From Neorhizobium galegae (lineage in GTDB: Bacteria; Pseudomonadota; Alphaproteobacteria; Rhizobiales; Rhizobiaceae), in contig NZ_JAGIPG010000001.1 of assembly GCF_017877055.1 (NCBI RefSeq), positions 1,426,001 to 1,490,000 of the forward strand: DNA of 64,000 nucleotides. Direction: 5' to 3'. Below, in pieces: positions 8,306 through 18,235 of the stretch (its first letter is position 1; each line of letters opens with the position of its first letter). The notes below the pieces were generated by a model that saw only the letters and a list, made by a program, of their open reading frames with translations, ran no database searches and was not told where the DNA came from. Both the position numbers and the translations under genes were made by a program.

Positions 8306-9504
8306 CTTTCTCTCCCCTCTTTTTCGATTTGATCGAGTTGCGCCAGCACGTCGGCGGTATGTTCGCCAAGCGCCGGGCTCGGCCGGTGATAGACAAGCGG
8401 CGTTTCCGACAGCACGATCGGGCTGCGCACGCCCGGGATGACAGTGCCGTCGGCCGCTTCGAGGTCGATTCGCAGTCCGCGCTCCTTGACCTGTGGGTCG
8501 TCGAACATTTCGGCGATCGAATTGATCGGCCCGGCCGGCACGGCATTGTCGCCACAGGCGGCCAGCAGTTCGGCCTTCTTCCATTTCGTGGTCTGCGCCA
8601 GAATCAGCCGCCGCACCTCGACGCGGTTGGCGACACGCGCCTTGTTGGTGGCGAAGCGCTCGTCGTCGGCGACCTGCACGATGCCGAGAATACGGCAGAG
8701 GCGGCGGAACTGGCCGTCATTGCCGACTGCAAGGATCAGGTGGCCGTCCTCGGTCGGCACAACCTCATAGGGGCTGATGTTCGGATGGGCATTGCCGAGC
8801 CGCACCGGTGCCTCGCCGGAGACCAGGTAGTTCATGTTCTGGTTGGCGAGGATGCCGGCCTGGACGTCGAGCAGCGCCATGTCGACATGCTGGCCCTCGC
8901 CGGTCTTCATCGCGTGGATCAGCGCGCCCTGGATGGCGGTCACCGCATAGATGCCCGTGAAGATGTCGGCGATTGCGACGCCCGCCTTCATCGGCTGGCC
9001 GTCCGGCTCGCCGGTGATCGACATGAAGCCGGACATGCCCTGGACGATGTAATCGTAGCCGGCGAGATTGGCGTAGGGGCCGTTCTGGCCGAAACCGGTG
9101 ATCGAGCAATAGATCAGCTTCGGATTGATCTTTTTAAGGCTCTCGTAGTCGAGCCCGTATTTGACGAGGCCTCCGAGCTTGAAGTTCTCGATCAGCACGT
9201 CGGCGGTCGCGGCCAGCCGACGGACGATGTCCTGGCCTTCCTCGGTCTTCAGGTCGACGGCGATCGAGCGCTTGCCGCGATTGGTGGAGTGGTAATAGGC
9301 GGCGGACAGGTTTTTGCCGTCCTTGCCCTCCACAAAGGGGGGACCCCAGGCGCGGGTGTCGTCGCCACCATCGGGGTTTTCCACCTTGATGACGTCGGCG
9401 CCCATATCCGCCAGCATCTGCCCGGCCCAGGGACCGGCGAGCACGCGGGCAAGTTCGATGACGCGGATGCCGGTAAGCGGTGGTTTTTTAGGTGTCTGGG
9501 TCAT
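8302..9504 (-). CDS. CaiB/BaiF family (class III) CoA-transferase
   Basis: A 400-residue protein with the family pattern: LTGIRVIELARVLAGPWAGQMLADMGADVIKVENP at the N-terminus, then ENFKLGGLVKYGLDYESLKKINPKLIYCSITGFGQ, and AGYDYIVQGMSGFMSITGEPDGQPMKAGVAIADIFTG. These features place it near formyl-CoA and succinyl-CoA-dependent transferases. It moves CoA between carboxylic acids. It is the middle gene of a three-gene minus-strand operon: 1 base separates its start from the transporter stop, and its stop overlaps the start of the ThDP enzyme. The layout suggests import or export of an acid, its activation to a CoA thioester, and its conversion by the ThDP enzyme. Confidence 0.9.
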   Translation of the reverse strand: MTQTPKKPPLTGIRVIELARVLAGPWAGQMLADMGADVIKVENPDGGDDTRAWGPPFVEGKDGKNLSAAYYHSTNRGKRSIAVDLKTEEGQDIVRRLAATADVLIENFKLGGLVKYGLDYESLKKINPKLIYCSITGFGQNGPYANLAGYDYIVQGMSGFMSITGEPDGQPMKAGVAIADIFTGIYAVTAIQGALIHAMKTGEGQHVDMALLDVQAGILANQNMNYLVSGEAPVRLGNAHPNISPYEVVPTEDGHLILAVGNDGQFRRLCRILGIVQVADDERFATNKARVANRVEVRRLILAQTTKWKKAELLAACGDNAVPAGPINSIAEMFDDPQVKERGLRIDLEAADGTVIPGVRSPIVLSETPLVYHRPSPALGEHTADVLAQLDQIEKEGRER

Positions 9505-9505
9505 G

Positions 9506-10468
9506 TCACGGGGTCACGGTTGACTTGGCGGCGCCGGTGACCGGCTTGATGGAGGCAACGCGGCGTTCCCGCCAGATGATATAGAGGCCGGAGCCGATGA
9601 TGATCGAAATGCCGAGCCATTTGACCGGATCGGGGAAGTCGCCGAACACCAGCCAGCCGAACAGCGTCGCCGAAACGATTTCGAAATACTGCAATGGCGC
9701 GATCACGGATGCCGGGGCGGCGCGATAGGCATAGACGGCAAGGATGCCCGAAAGGGCCGCGAAGGCGCCGACGCCCGCGAGCCACAGCAGGGTCGTCCAG
9801 TCCGGCATGGAAGGCGCCAGGAAGGCGATGCCGGTCCGATCGCCGACAAAGAGCAGGATGGCGGAGATCGGAATCCCCCAGAGCGCCATCTGGAACTGCA
9901 TCGACCAGGGATCTTCGCGATGCGCCAGCGCCCTCGTCAGGATGGCGAAGATGGCCACGCAGAAAGCGGTGACGATCGGCAGCAGCGCCACGAAGCCGAT
10001 CTCCTGGAAGCTGGGGCGAATGACGATCATGGCGCCGAGGAAACCGGCCGCGCAGGCGGTATACCGCCGCCAGCCGATGGTCTCCTTGAGGAAGATGCTG
10101 GAAAGCACGGTCAGGATGATCGGCTCGACGAAGAAGATGGCGATCGCATCGGCCACTTCCATGACCGCCAGGGTCGCGACGAAGCAGACCATGGAGACCG
10201 TGATCAGGGTCGCGCGGATCGCATGGAAGATGCTGAGCCGCCAGGAAAATGCCCGCCAGTAACCGTTCCAGAGCACGATCGGCAGCATGCAGAGCGCCTG
10301 GAAGAGGAAGCGGGCGGCGGTGATGAAGGTGGGCGATGCGGTATCGGTGGCAAGCTTGGAAAAGATGTCGATGAACGGGGCGATCAGCATCGCAACGATC
10401 ATCAGTCCGAGGCCGTTGACGATCCGGTTCGGGGCTGATGCTGCAAGGTTTGCGGGCGACGAATTCAT
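9506..10468 (-). CDS. DMT-superfamily transporter (EamA type)
   Basis: A 320-residue integral membrane protein with about ten hydrophobic segments in two repeated EamA halves; the second half holds PASVIAPLQYFEIVSATLFGWLVFGDFPDP, a typical EamA motif region. It is the first gene of the minus-strand operon with the CoA-transferase and ThDP enzyme (1-base gap). The direction of transport and the substrate are not known; a small organic acid would fit the operon. A second, unrelated DMT protein lies at 18236-19165. Confidence 0.88.
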   Translation of the reverse strand: MNSSPANLAASAPNRIVNGLGLMIVAMLIAPFIDIFSKLATDTASPTFITAARFLFQALCMLPIVLWNGYWRAFSWRLSIFHAIRATLITVSMVCFVATLAVMEVADAIAIFFVEPIILTVLSSIFLKETIGWRRYTACAAGFLGAMIVIRPSFQEIGFVALLPIVTAFCVAIFAILTRALAHREDPWSMQFQMALWGIPISAILLFVGDRTGIAFLAPSMPDWTTLLWLAGVGAFAALSGILAVYAYRAAPASVIAPLQYFEIVSATLFGWLVFGDFPDPVKWLGISIIIGSGLYIIWRERRVASIKPVTGAAKSTVTP

Positions 10469-10566
10469 GGATTTCCTATAGCCGGGACCGATGCCGGAAG
10501 CACTTGATTAAATGTCATGAACTCATTCCGTTTGATATGAAGGGCCGCTTGAGTCCGGTGAGTGTC

Positions 10567-11505
10567 TCAGTTTGCTGGCGCCGAAACGGGCAGGGCGGCC
10601 CTGGCCCAGGCGGCAAACTCGGCGGTGGCGCGAGCCCGCACCGTATCGTTCAGCGTTTCGTGGCGGGTGCCCGGCCAGATCTTGGTGGTGACGTTCGAAA
10701 AGCCGTTGCGCTTGAAATGCTCGGACAACCACAGGATTTCGCGCCCGCCATTGGTTGCGGGGTCTTCCGCTCCGCCGATCAGATGGATCGGCAGGTTTTT
10801 CGCCAATCGATCGATGAGTTCGGGCGCGCGAAAAGTGAGCTCGAAGAGATCGAGCCACAGCGAAACGCTGGCGTCGAAACCGCACAAGGGGTCGGCGATA
10901 TAGGCGTCGACGGCATCCCGTTCATGGCTCAGCCAGTCGAATTCCGTGCGGTGGCCAGGAACTGATTTGCCCCAGGCGCCAAAAGTCAGTTTGGGCAGAA
11001 GCCCGCTCGGCACGTCCGAGCCCTTCAGGGCTTTTTCGATGCGCAGGATCACCTGCGCGGCGCGGCCCGCGGGGCCTGGATGAAAATTCGAGTTCCAGAC
11101 CGCGAGGGCATCAAAACTGTCGGGATGGTCGATGGCGGCGTTGAGCGCGATCAGGCCGCCCATCGAGTGGCCAAAGAGCAGGACCGGCAGGCCGGGATGA
11201 GCTGCAGCCGCCATGTCACGCATAGCCTTGACGTCTTCCAGTACCAGTCTGACGCCGTCGTGTCTGCCAAAACGGCCGATCGGCGCGTCCGGCGCGGTCG
11301 TTTCGCCGTGGCCGCGATGGTCGAAGGCATAGACGTGGAAACCATGGCCGGCCATCGCCTCGGCGAAAGCCCTGTAGCGCCTGGAATGCTCGGCAAGCCC
11401 GTGCGAGATCATGAGGATGGCATGCGCCGGCGCGGCCGCTGGCTGGTAATGATAGGCAAGGTTTGCCCCCGTCGGGCTCGTAAACCGCCTCGTTTCGTCG
11501 AACAT
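10567..11505 (-). CDS. Alpha/beta hydrolase (monoglyceride lipase / lysophospholipase-like, S33)
   Basis: A 312-residue protein with the nucleophile elbow GHSMGG (Ser114 when counted from the ATG at 11505). The oxyanion region is MISHGLAEHS and the strand AFDHRGHGET follows, as in the Hydrolase_4 (lysophospholipase/monoglyceride lipase) family. The start at 11505 is chosen because GGGAGCGAGG lies just upstream; the longer frame reaching 11598 would cover the start of ettA. It is divergent from ettA with 91 bases between the starts. No signal peptide is visible, so it probably acts on intracellular esters. Substrate unknown. Confidence 0.88.
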   Translation of the reverse strand: MFDETRRFTSPTGANLAYHYQPAAAPAHAILMISHGLAEHSRRYRAFAEAMAGHGFHVYAFDHRGHGETTAPDAPIGRFGRHDGVRLVLEDVKAMRDMAAAAHPGLPVLLFGHSMGGLIALNAAIDHPDSFDALAVWNSNFHPGPAGRAAQVILRIEKALKGSDVPSGLLPKLTFGAWGKSVPGHRTEFDWLSHERDAVDAYIADPLCGFDASVSLWLDLFELTFRAPELIDRLAKNLPIHLIGGAEDPATNGGREILWLSEHFKRNGFSNVTTKIWPGTRHETLNDTVRARATAEFAAWARAALPVSAPAN

Positions 11506-11596
11506 CCTCGCTCCCTCGACCGTTCGCGCATTGCTCCCGGCTCCCAATTCGCCTACATAGCGGCAAACCGAAATTCCCCCCGGAGCACTTTTATCC

Positions 11597-13246
<1,650 letters not shown>

Positions 13247-13268
13247 GTTTTTTAGTCTTGCCTAAGTT

Positions 13269-13295
13269 AAACCCCGGTTCTGCCGGGGTTTTTGT
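13269..13295 (+). terminator. Intrinsic terminator after ettA
   Basis: A 9-bp perfect stem, AAACCCCGG / CCGGGGTTT (13269-13277 with 13283-13291), has a 5-base loop and is followed by TTTGTTTTG. Confidence 0.9.
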
Positions 13296-13468
13296 TTTGT
13301 GTGAAGTTAACAAAAGCTAAAATCCGAACCCCCAAAATCATGGGTATTTTTAACCTAGCCCGATAAAGACAATCGCAAAGGTTCCCGGCGCATTTTCCGC
13401 CCGGGAGACCATGTCTGCTTGGGTCTTGACGCTGTCATGATGACGGCCCGTTTCAGAGGGTTTTATTC

Positions 13469-15766
13469 ATGCTGAACTTGATCGAACGTTTGCCCTTCCG
13501 TATATCTTTGACGCTTCTTGCTTTTGTCCCGCTTCTGGCCGTGATCGGACTCGGCGCGTTCGCAAGCTGGGAAGCCTACAACCAATACCGGGAGCTGAAT
13601 CGTGCGATCGCTCTTGAAGGTCTGGCGCTTGCCGGCGGCGAGTTGATGAATGCCATCCCGGAAGAGAGTTTTGGTTCCCTGGCGCAGCGGCCTCAGGCCC
13701 GTGCAAGCGTGGATGCGGCGGAAAAGCGACTTGTGAACCAGTATAAGGCGATCGACGCACAAGGTTACGGCGAACCTAGTTTGCGCGAGCTGGTCGCGGC
13801 AGTCGATGAGCGCTTCCTGCGGATGCCGGAATATCGTGCCAAGATCGACAGCGGCGATACGAACCAGCTTCTGTCTGCGCAATACGTCACGCCGGTATCC
13901 GAAAAGACGCTCGATATCATCGGCCTTGTCGGCGGTCTGACGGAGGACCGGGCGCTTGCTCGCTACGTGGACGGCTTCCATGCGCTTGTCCAACTCAGCA
14001 ACGGCTACGTCATCGTCAACCGGATGGGGCAGCAGTATACCAAAAACGGTGCGTTGACCGTGGACGAGGCCGCCCGTTTCATGCAGGGGCGGCAGCAGGT
14101 CCGGCTCTATGAGAAGCCGATGCGCTCTTTCCTGTCCCCCAAGTTGATTGCGCAATATGACGCTTATTTCCAGACGCCTGACGGACAGCTGATCACCAAT
14201 ACGCTGAAGGCGCTCGACAGTCTGAAGCCTTATACGCCGGCCGCCGACGACTTCAGCGCCTGGGCGCGCGCCATGGAAAACCGCCGCGTGTTCACCTCCG
14301 GTATCATCGCTCAGGCCATGAGCGAATTGAAACAGTTGGGCGATCAGAAATCTTCCGACGCAGCGTCCAGCCTGCAGATTCTCTTTGCGTCGCTCTCGAT
14401 CTTCATCCTGGCCGTCATCGGGCTCAGCGTGATGATCGCGCGCAGCCTGTCCGGCTCGATCCGCAAGATCGGCGACCGGATGGCGAGCCTTGCCTCCGGC
14501 AATACCGAGGAGGCAATCCCCTACGCCGACCGCAAGGACGAAATCGGCGCCATGGCCCGTTCGGTCGAGGTTTTCCGCGAAGCCGCTATCCGCAATCTTG
14601 AGCTAGAAGCAGAGGCGGAGGCAAGCCGTCGTCGCTCGGAAGCCGAGCGCATCGAAATGCAGCGCCGGAGCGAGGCGGATGCCGAGGCGAAGCTGACCCA
14701 GGCTACCGGTGCGCTTGCCGCCAACCTTCGCCGTCTTGCCGCCGGCGACATGCTCTGCGAAGTCAACGAAGCTTTGGCGCCGCAGTTCGAAGGCCTGCGC
14801 CACGACTTCAATACCTCGGTCCGCCAGCTACGCGACGCGCTGCTCAGCGTCGGCAATTCGGTTGCCACCGTCACCAGCGGTTCGAGAGAAATCTCCGACG
14901 CGTCCGACAACCTGTCCAAGCGCACGGAGCAGCAGGCTGCTTCGCTGGAAGAAACAGCGGCAGCGCTCGAAGAGATCACCGCGAACGTTGTTTCTACCTC
15001 CAAGCGCACCGGCGAAGCCCGCGACGTCGTCCGTGACGCCCGTACCCGTGCCGACCAGTCGGGCCAGGTCGTCCGCAATGCGGTCGCTGCGATGGAACGG
15101 ATCGAGAAATCGTCTCAGCAGATCGGCCAGATCATCGGCGTGATCGACGAGATTGCTTTCCAGACCAACCTTCTCGCACTCAACGCGGGTGTCGAAGCTG
15201 CGCGTGCCGGTGAAGCCGGCAAGGGTTTTGCGGTCGTCGCACAGGAAGTCCGCGAACTCGCCCAGCGCTCGGCAAACGCCGCCAAGGAAATCAAATCGCT
15301 GATCTCCAACTCGGCGGTTGCGGTCAGCGAAGGCGTCAAGCTCGTCAGCGAGACGGGCGAGGGGCTCAGCGTCATCGAGCAACTGGTCCAGACCGTCAAC
15401 GGTCACATGGATGCGATCGCAATCGCGGCACAGGAACAGTCGGTCGGCCTTGCGCAGGTCAACACCGCTGTCAACCACATGGACCAGTCGACCCAGCAGA
15501 ATGCCGCCATGGTCGAAGAGATGAATGCCGCAGGCGCCGGTCTTGCCCAGGAAAGCGGCAAGCTCAGCGATCTCCTCTCGCACTTCCAGCTCGGCGGCAG
15601 CGCGTCGGGCCAGCTTCGTGAGACCGCAAGCCGCATGCGGGCACCGACAGCTCCGGTCTCGCGCCCGGTCGCAGCCGCACCGAGCCGTCCGATTCCGGCC
15701 CGTGCTCCGGTTTCACGCGGAAATACGGCCCTCGTGCAATCCCCCGACGAGTGGGAAGAATTCTGA
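13469..15766 (+). CDS. Methyl-accepting chemotaxis protein with C-terminal CheR/CheB tether
   Basis: A 765-residue receptor. A transmembrane segment at about 11-31 and another at about 303-323 enclose a mainly helical periplasmic domain of about 270 residues, similar in layout to NIT-type sensor domains; the ligand is unknown. A HAMP domain follows (about 324-376), then a second HAMP-like segment (about 410-456) and the signalling domain (about 465-700). The hairpin tip is [31 protein letters not shown] (about 557-590). The protein ends in an Ala/Pro-rich linker and the pentapeptide-like tail DEWEEF, the known docking site for CheR and CheB in receptors that carry a xWxxF end. The gene is monocistronic, with terminators on both sides. 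Confidence 0.93.
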   Translation: MLNLIERLPFRISLTLLAFVPLLAVIGLGAFASWEAYNQYRELNRAIALEGLALAGGELMNAIPEESFGSLAQRPQARASVDAAEKRLVNQYKAIDAQGYGEPSLRELVAAVDERFLRMPEYRAKIDSGDTNQLLSAQYVTPVSEKTLDIIGLVGGLTEDRALARYVDGFHALVQLSNGYVIVNRMGQQYTKNGALTVDEAARFMQGRQQVRLYEKPMRSFLSPKLIAQYDAYFQTPDGQLITNTLKALDSLKPYTPAADDFSAWARAMENRRVFTSGIIAQAMSELKQLGDQKSSDAASSLQILFASLSIFILAVIGLSVMIARSLSGSIRKIGDRMASLASGNTEEAIPYADRKDEIGAMARSVEVFREAAIRNLELEAEAEASRRRSEAERIEMQRRSEADAEAKLTQATGALAANLRRLAAGDMLCEVNEALAPQFEGLRHDFNTSVRQLRDALLSVGNSVATVTSGSREISDASDNLSKRTEQQAASLEETAAALEEITANVVSTSKRTGEARDVVRDARTRADQSGQVVRNAVAAMERIEKSSQQIGQIIGVIDEIAFQTNLLALNAGVEAARAGEAGKGFAVVAQEVRELAQRSANAAKEIKSLISNSAVAVSEGVKLVSETGEGLSVIEQLVQTVNGHMDAIAIAAQEQSVGLAQVNTAVNHMDQSTQQNAAMVEEMNAAGAGLAQESGKLSDLLSHFQLGGSASGQLRETASRMRAPTAPVSRPVAAAPSRPIPARAPVSRGNTALVQSPDEWEEF

Positions 15767-15794
15767 TCTTCCTGGCACGAATAAAACTTGAGAG

Positions 15795-15813
15795 GGCGGC
15801 TTCGGCCGCCTTC
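15795..15813 (+). terminator. Intrinsic terminator after the chemotaxis receptor gene
   Basis: A 6-bp G+C stem with a stable TTCG loop (GGCGGC-TTCG-GCCGCC, 15795-15810) is followed by TTCTGCGTTT. Confidence 0.75.
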
Positions 15814-15872
15814 TGCGTTTCAGGCAACCTCATCGGATCCATCAGTTGCCGCTTGCATAAAGTGACAAAATC

Positions 15873-15892
15873 ATATAAACATATCTTTATAT
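15873..15892. promoter_or_regulatory. Palindromic operator in front of the ArsR-methyltransferase gene
   Basis: The 20-base sequence ATATAAACATATCTTTATAT is a perfect palindrome except for one C-C pair. It ends 25 bases before the start codon of the ArsR-type regulator, where an autoregulatory ArsR-family site is expected. From memory it resembles the SahR-type operators of methionine-cycle genes in Rhizobiales; I could not check this. Confidence 0.65.
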
Positions 15893-15917
15893 CTTGATTG
15901 CGTGAGGATGCGGCTGA

Positions 15918-16916
15918 ATGGGATTGGCGCTCGACACCCTGGTGGACGTACTGAAAACAGCCGGCGAGCCGACGCGCTTTCGCCTGCTCGCGCTTCTTGC
16001 TGCCGGGGACCTGACCGTCACCGACCTTACCGAAATCCTGGGTCAATCGCAGCCACGTATTTCGCGGCATCTGAAGCTGCTTGCCGAGGAAGCGCTGATT
16101 GATCGCTATCAGGAAGGCGCCTGGGCCTATTTCCGGCTGAAGCAGGAAGGCAAGGCGGCAACGCTGGTCAGGACGCTGCTCGCCGCTTCATCGGAGGACG
16201 ATCCGGTCCTGCTCCGCGACAGCGAGCGGCTGACGATGGTCAAGCGCCTGCATGCCGAGCGGGCCCAGGCCTATTTCAGCCGCAACGCTTCCGAATGGGA
16301 TGAGCTTCGCCGCCTGCATATCAGCGACGCCGCCGTCGAGGCGGCGCTGCTCAAGCTGATCGGCACGACGCCGGTCGATGCGCTTCTGGATCTCGGGACC
16401 GGCACCGGCTGGATCCTGCAGCTTCTGTCCAATCTCTACCGTCGCGCCGTCGGCATCGACGCGAGCCGAGACATGCTTTCGGTCGCCCGCTCCAACCTCG
16501 ACAAGGCCGGCATCGTCAAGGCGTCGGTCCGCCACGGCGACATTCTCAACCTGCCGCTCGAAGGGCAGGATTTCGACCTGATCACCGTTCACCAGGTGCT
16601 GCACTTCCTCGACCAGCCGGAGCTGGCGATCGCCGAGGCGGCCCGCGTGCTGCGTCCGGGCGGTCGCCTGCTGATCGTCGATCTCGCACCGCATACGCTC
16701 GAATATCTGCGCGAAGACCATGCCCATGTGCGTCTCGGCTTTTCCCATCAGGTGATGGCCGAGTGGCTTGAGAAGGTGGGCCTCGAAGTCGAGCAGGCGC
16801 TGGATCTCGGTTCCGGCAAGGAAGGCGGCCTGACGGCCACCGTCTGGCTTGCCCGCGACCGCCGCCTGCTGATCGCCGCCCATCATGCATCCGCTCAATC
16901 GCAAACCGTCCTTTAA
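15918..16916 (+). CDS. ArsR-family regulator fused to a SAM-dependent methyltransferase domain
   Basis: A 332-residue protein with two domains. A winged helix-turn-helix of the ArsR type (about 5-85: AGEPTRFRLLALLAAGDLTVTDL ... SQPRISRHLKLL) is followed by a class I methyltransferase fold. The latter has LDLGTGTGWI as SAM motif I (about 157-166), GRLLIVDLAPH, and the order of the UbiE/type-11 family. The next gene is metF, 13 bases downstream, and the palindrome upstream would allow autoregulation. It probably senses SAM or S-adenosylhomocysteine with the methyltransferase domain and represses methionine-cycle genes; this is inference from the context and from what is known of SahR-type regulators. 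The ribosome binding site is weak; the start at 15918 keeps the whole HTH. Confidence 0.85.
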   Translation: MGLALDTLVDVLKTAGEPTRFRLLALLAAGDLTVTDLTEILGQSQPRISRHLKLLAEEALIDRYQEGAWAYFRLKQEGKAATLVRTLLAASSEDDPVLLRDSERLTMVKRLHAERAQAYFSRNASEWDELRRLHISDAAVEAALLKLIGTTPVDALLDLGTGTGWILQLLSNLYRRAVGIDASRDMLSVARSNLDKAGIVKASVRHGDILNLPLEGQDFDLITVHQVLHFLDQPELAIAEAARVLRPGGRLLIVDLAPHTLEYLREDHAHVRLGFSHQVMAEWLEKVGLEVEQALDLGSGKEGGLTATVWLARDRRLLIAAHHASAQSQTVL

Positions 16917-16929
16917 GGGAGCTGAACCA

Positions 16930-17817
16930 ATGACCGCCGATAGCGAAACTTTCAGCGTTTCCTTCGAATTCTTTCCGCCGAAGTCGGAGGAAATGGAGGG
17001 CCAGCTCTGGGATACGGTCGACGAACTGGCGCTCTGGGACCCGCGGTTCGTCTCTGTCACCTATGGTGCCGGCGGTTCGACCAAGGCGCCGACGATCAAC
17101 ACCGTGCGCCGCCTGGTCGGCGAAACCTCACTGGCGACCGCCGCACACCTGACCTGTGTGGACGCGACGCGCGAAGAGACGCATTCGGTCGTCGGCGAGT
17201 ATCGCGCTGCTGGCATTCGCCACATCGTTGCCCTGCGCGGCGATCCGGCGAGCGGTATCGGCACCGACTATCGCCCGCATCCGCAGGGTTATGCCAATGC
17301 GGCGGAGCTGGTGCGCGGCCTGACGGAACTCGGCGGCTTCGACATTTCCGTTTCCGCCTATCCCGAAAAACATCCGGAAAGCGCCGATCTCGGCGCAGAC
17401 ATCGAGATGCTGAAGCGCAAGGCGGATGCCGGTGCCGCCCGGGCACTGACCCAGTTCTTCTTCGACAACGACGTTTTTGAACGTTACCTTGAAAAGGTCC
17501 GCGCCGCCGGCATTGCAATCCCGATCGTCCCGGGCATCATGCCGATCCAGAACCTGACCCAGCTCAAGCGTTTCGCCGGACGCTGCGGCTCCTCGGTTCC
17601 GTCCTTCCTGGATGCCCGTTTCGAAGGATTGGACGACAAACCCGAGGATCGCGCGAGCGTGGCTGCCGATATCGCCGCCGAACAGATCGAGGACCTGATC
17701 CGCCGCGGCCTTGGCGATTTTCACGTCTACACGATGAACAGAGCACCGCTCGTATCCGCCGTCCTTCAGCGGCTTGGCCGCCGGCAGATCCGCACGCCGC
17801 GGATCGCTGCTGCCTGA
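16930..17817 (+). CDS. metF: 5,10-Methylenetetrahydrofolate reductase
   Basis: A 295-residue TIM-barrel protein of the usual MetF length. The N-terminus has the family signature FEFFPPKS (Glu13 is the catalytic acid position of E. coli Glu28), then VTYGAGGSTK and HLTCVDATREE. HIVALRGDPASGIGTDY is the flavin/folate region, and GIMPIQNL lies in the last part. It makes 5-methyl-THF, the methyl donor for methionine synthase. The start at 16930 has GGGAG 8 bases upstream; the longer frame overlaps the upstream gene. The upstream regulator is in the same transcription unit (13-base gap), which suggests that the operator at 15873 controls both. A terminator follows within 15 bases. Confidence 0.96.
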   Translation: MTADSETFSVSFEFFPPKSEEMEGQLWDTVDELALWDPRFVSVTYGAGGSTKAPTINTVRRLVGETSLATAAHLTCVDATREETHSVVGEYRAAGIRHIVALRGDPASGIGTDYRPHPQGYANAAELVRGLTELGGFDISVSAYPEKHPESADLGADIEMLKRKADAGAARALTQFFFDNDVFERYLEKVRAAGIAIPIVPGIMPIQNLTQLKRFAGRCGSSVPSFLDARFEGLDDKPEDRASVAADIAAEQIEDLIRRGLGDFHVYTMNRAPLVSAVLQRLGRRQIRTPRIAAA

Positions 17818-17829
17818 GCGCATTGAAAA

Positions 17830-17864
17830 AAAACGCATGCTCCTACGAAAGGAGCATGCGTTTT
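17830..17864. terminator. Bidirectional intrinsic terminator between metF and the miniprotein gene
   Basis: A 15-bp perfect stem (17830-17844 with 17850-17864, AAAACGCATGCTCCT / AGGAGCATGCGTTTT) has a 5-base loop. On the plus strand it ends in TTTT; on the minus strand the stem is followed by eight T in a row, so it is an even better terminator for the minus-strand miniprotein gene. Confidence 0.92.
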
Positions 17865-17933
17865 CACCAGAAGTGCTGATTATCAAACGGTCGTGGATGC
17901 GATATCTTGAACTGGTAGTGGAACTGGTGGCGC

Positions 17934-18011
17934 TCAAATGAAGAGCATGGATGCCACAAACACAAACGCTGCACCGACTACCAAGACATTGAGAGAGTAT
18001 GTACGTCCCAT
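17934..18011 (-). CDS. Membrane miniprotein of 25 residues
   Basis: A 26-codon reading frame with ATG at 18011 and TGA at 17934. The peptide starts with MGRTYS and then has one hydrophobic stretch (LNVLVVGAAFVFVASMLF), so it would be a single-pass membrane peptide. The ribosome binding site is AAGGAGG 6 bases before the ATG, among the best in the window. A good minus-strand terminator lies 70 bases downstream. It is too short for normal ORF calling and I do not recognise a function; similar short hydrophobic peptides occur in rhizobial genomes. The frame continues upstream as an open frame, but no other start has such a site. Confidence 0.62.
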   Translation of the reverse strand: MGRTYSLNVLVVGAAFVFVASMLFI

Positions 18012-18235
18012 GTCTGCCTCCTTGCGTTGACGGGCAGACTTTATGTCGGTTTTGTGCCGGTTGGGAAGCGTGTTTCTGTGCTGCAGTGCCGCAGACTTGT
18101 CCGGATCGCCTCGGCGATGATTGCGTAAGCTATTGATTTCTTGTTGTAAATCATCTGTTAATCTTAATTTCCGCAAAGTTAAAAAGCCGTGTACGGCTGT
18201 TAACTTCTGACATATTCCGTGATGGTTTCGACCCG

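Noticed and set aside
6644..9504. Calling the operon formyl-CoA transferase and oxalyl-CoA decarboxylase
   Set aside because: CaiB and ThDP families fit this pair, but no oxalate-specific residue could be identified by eye, so gene symbols were not given.
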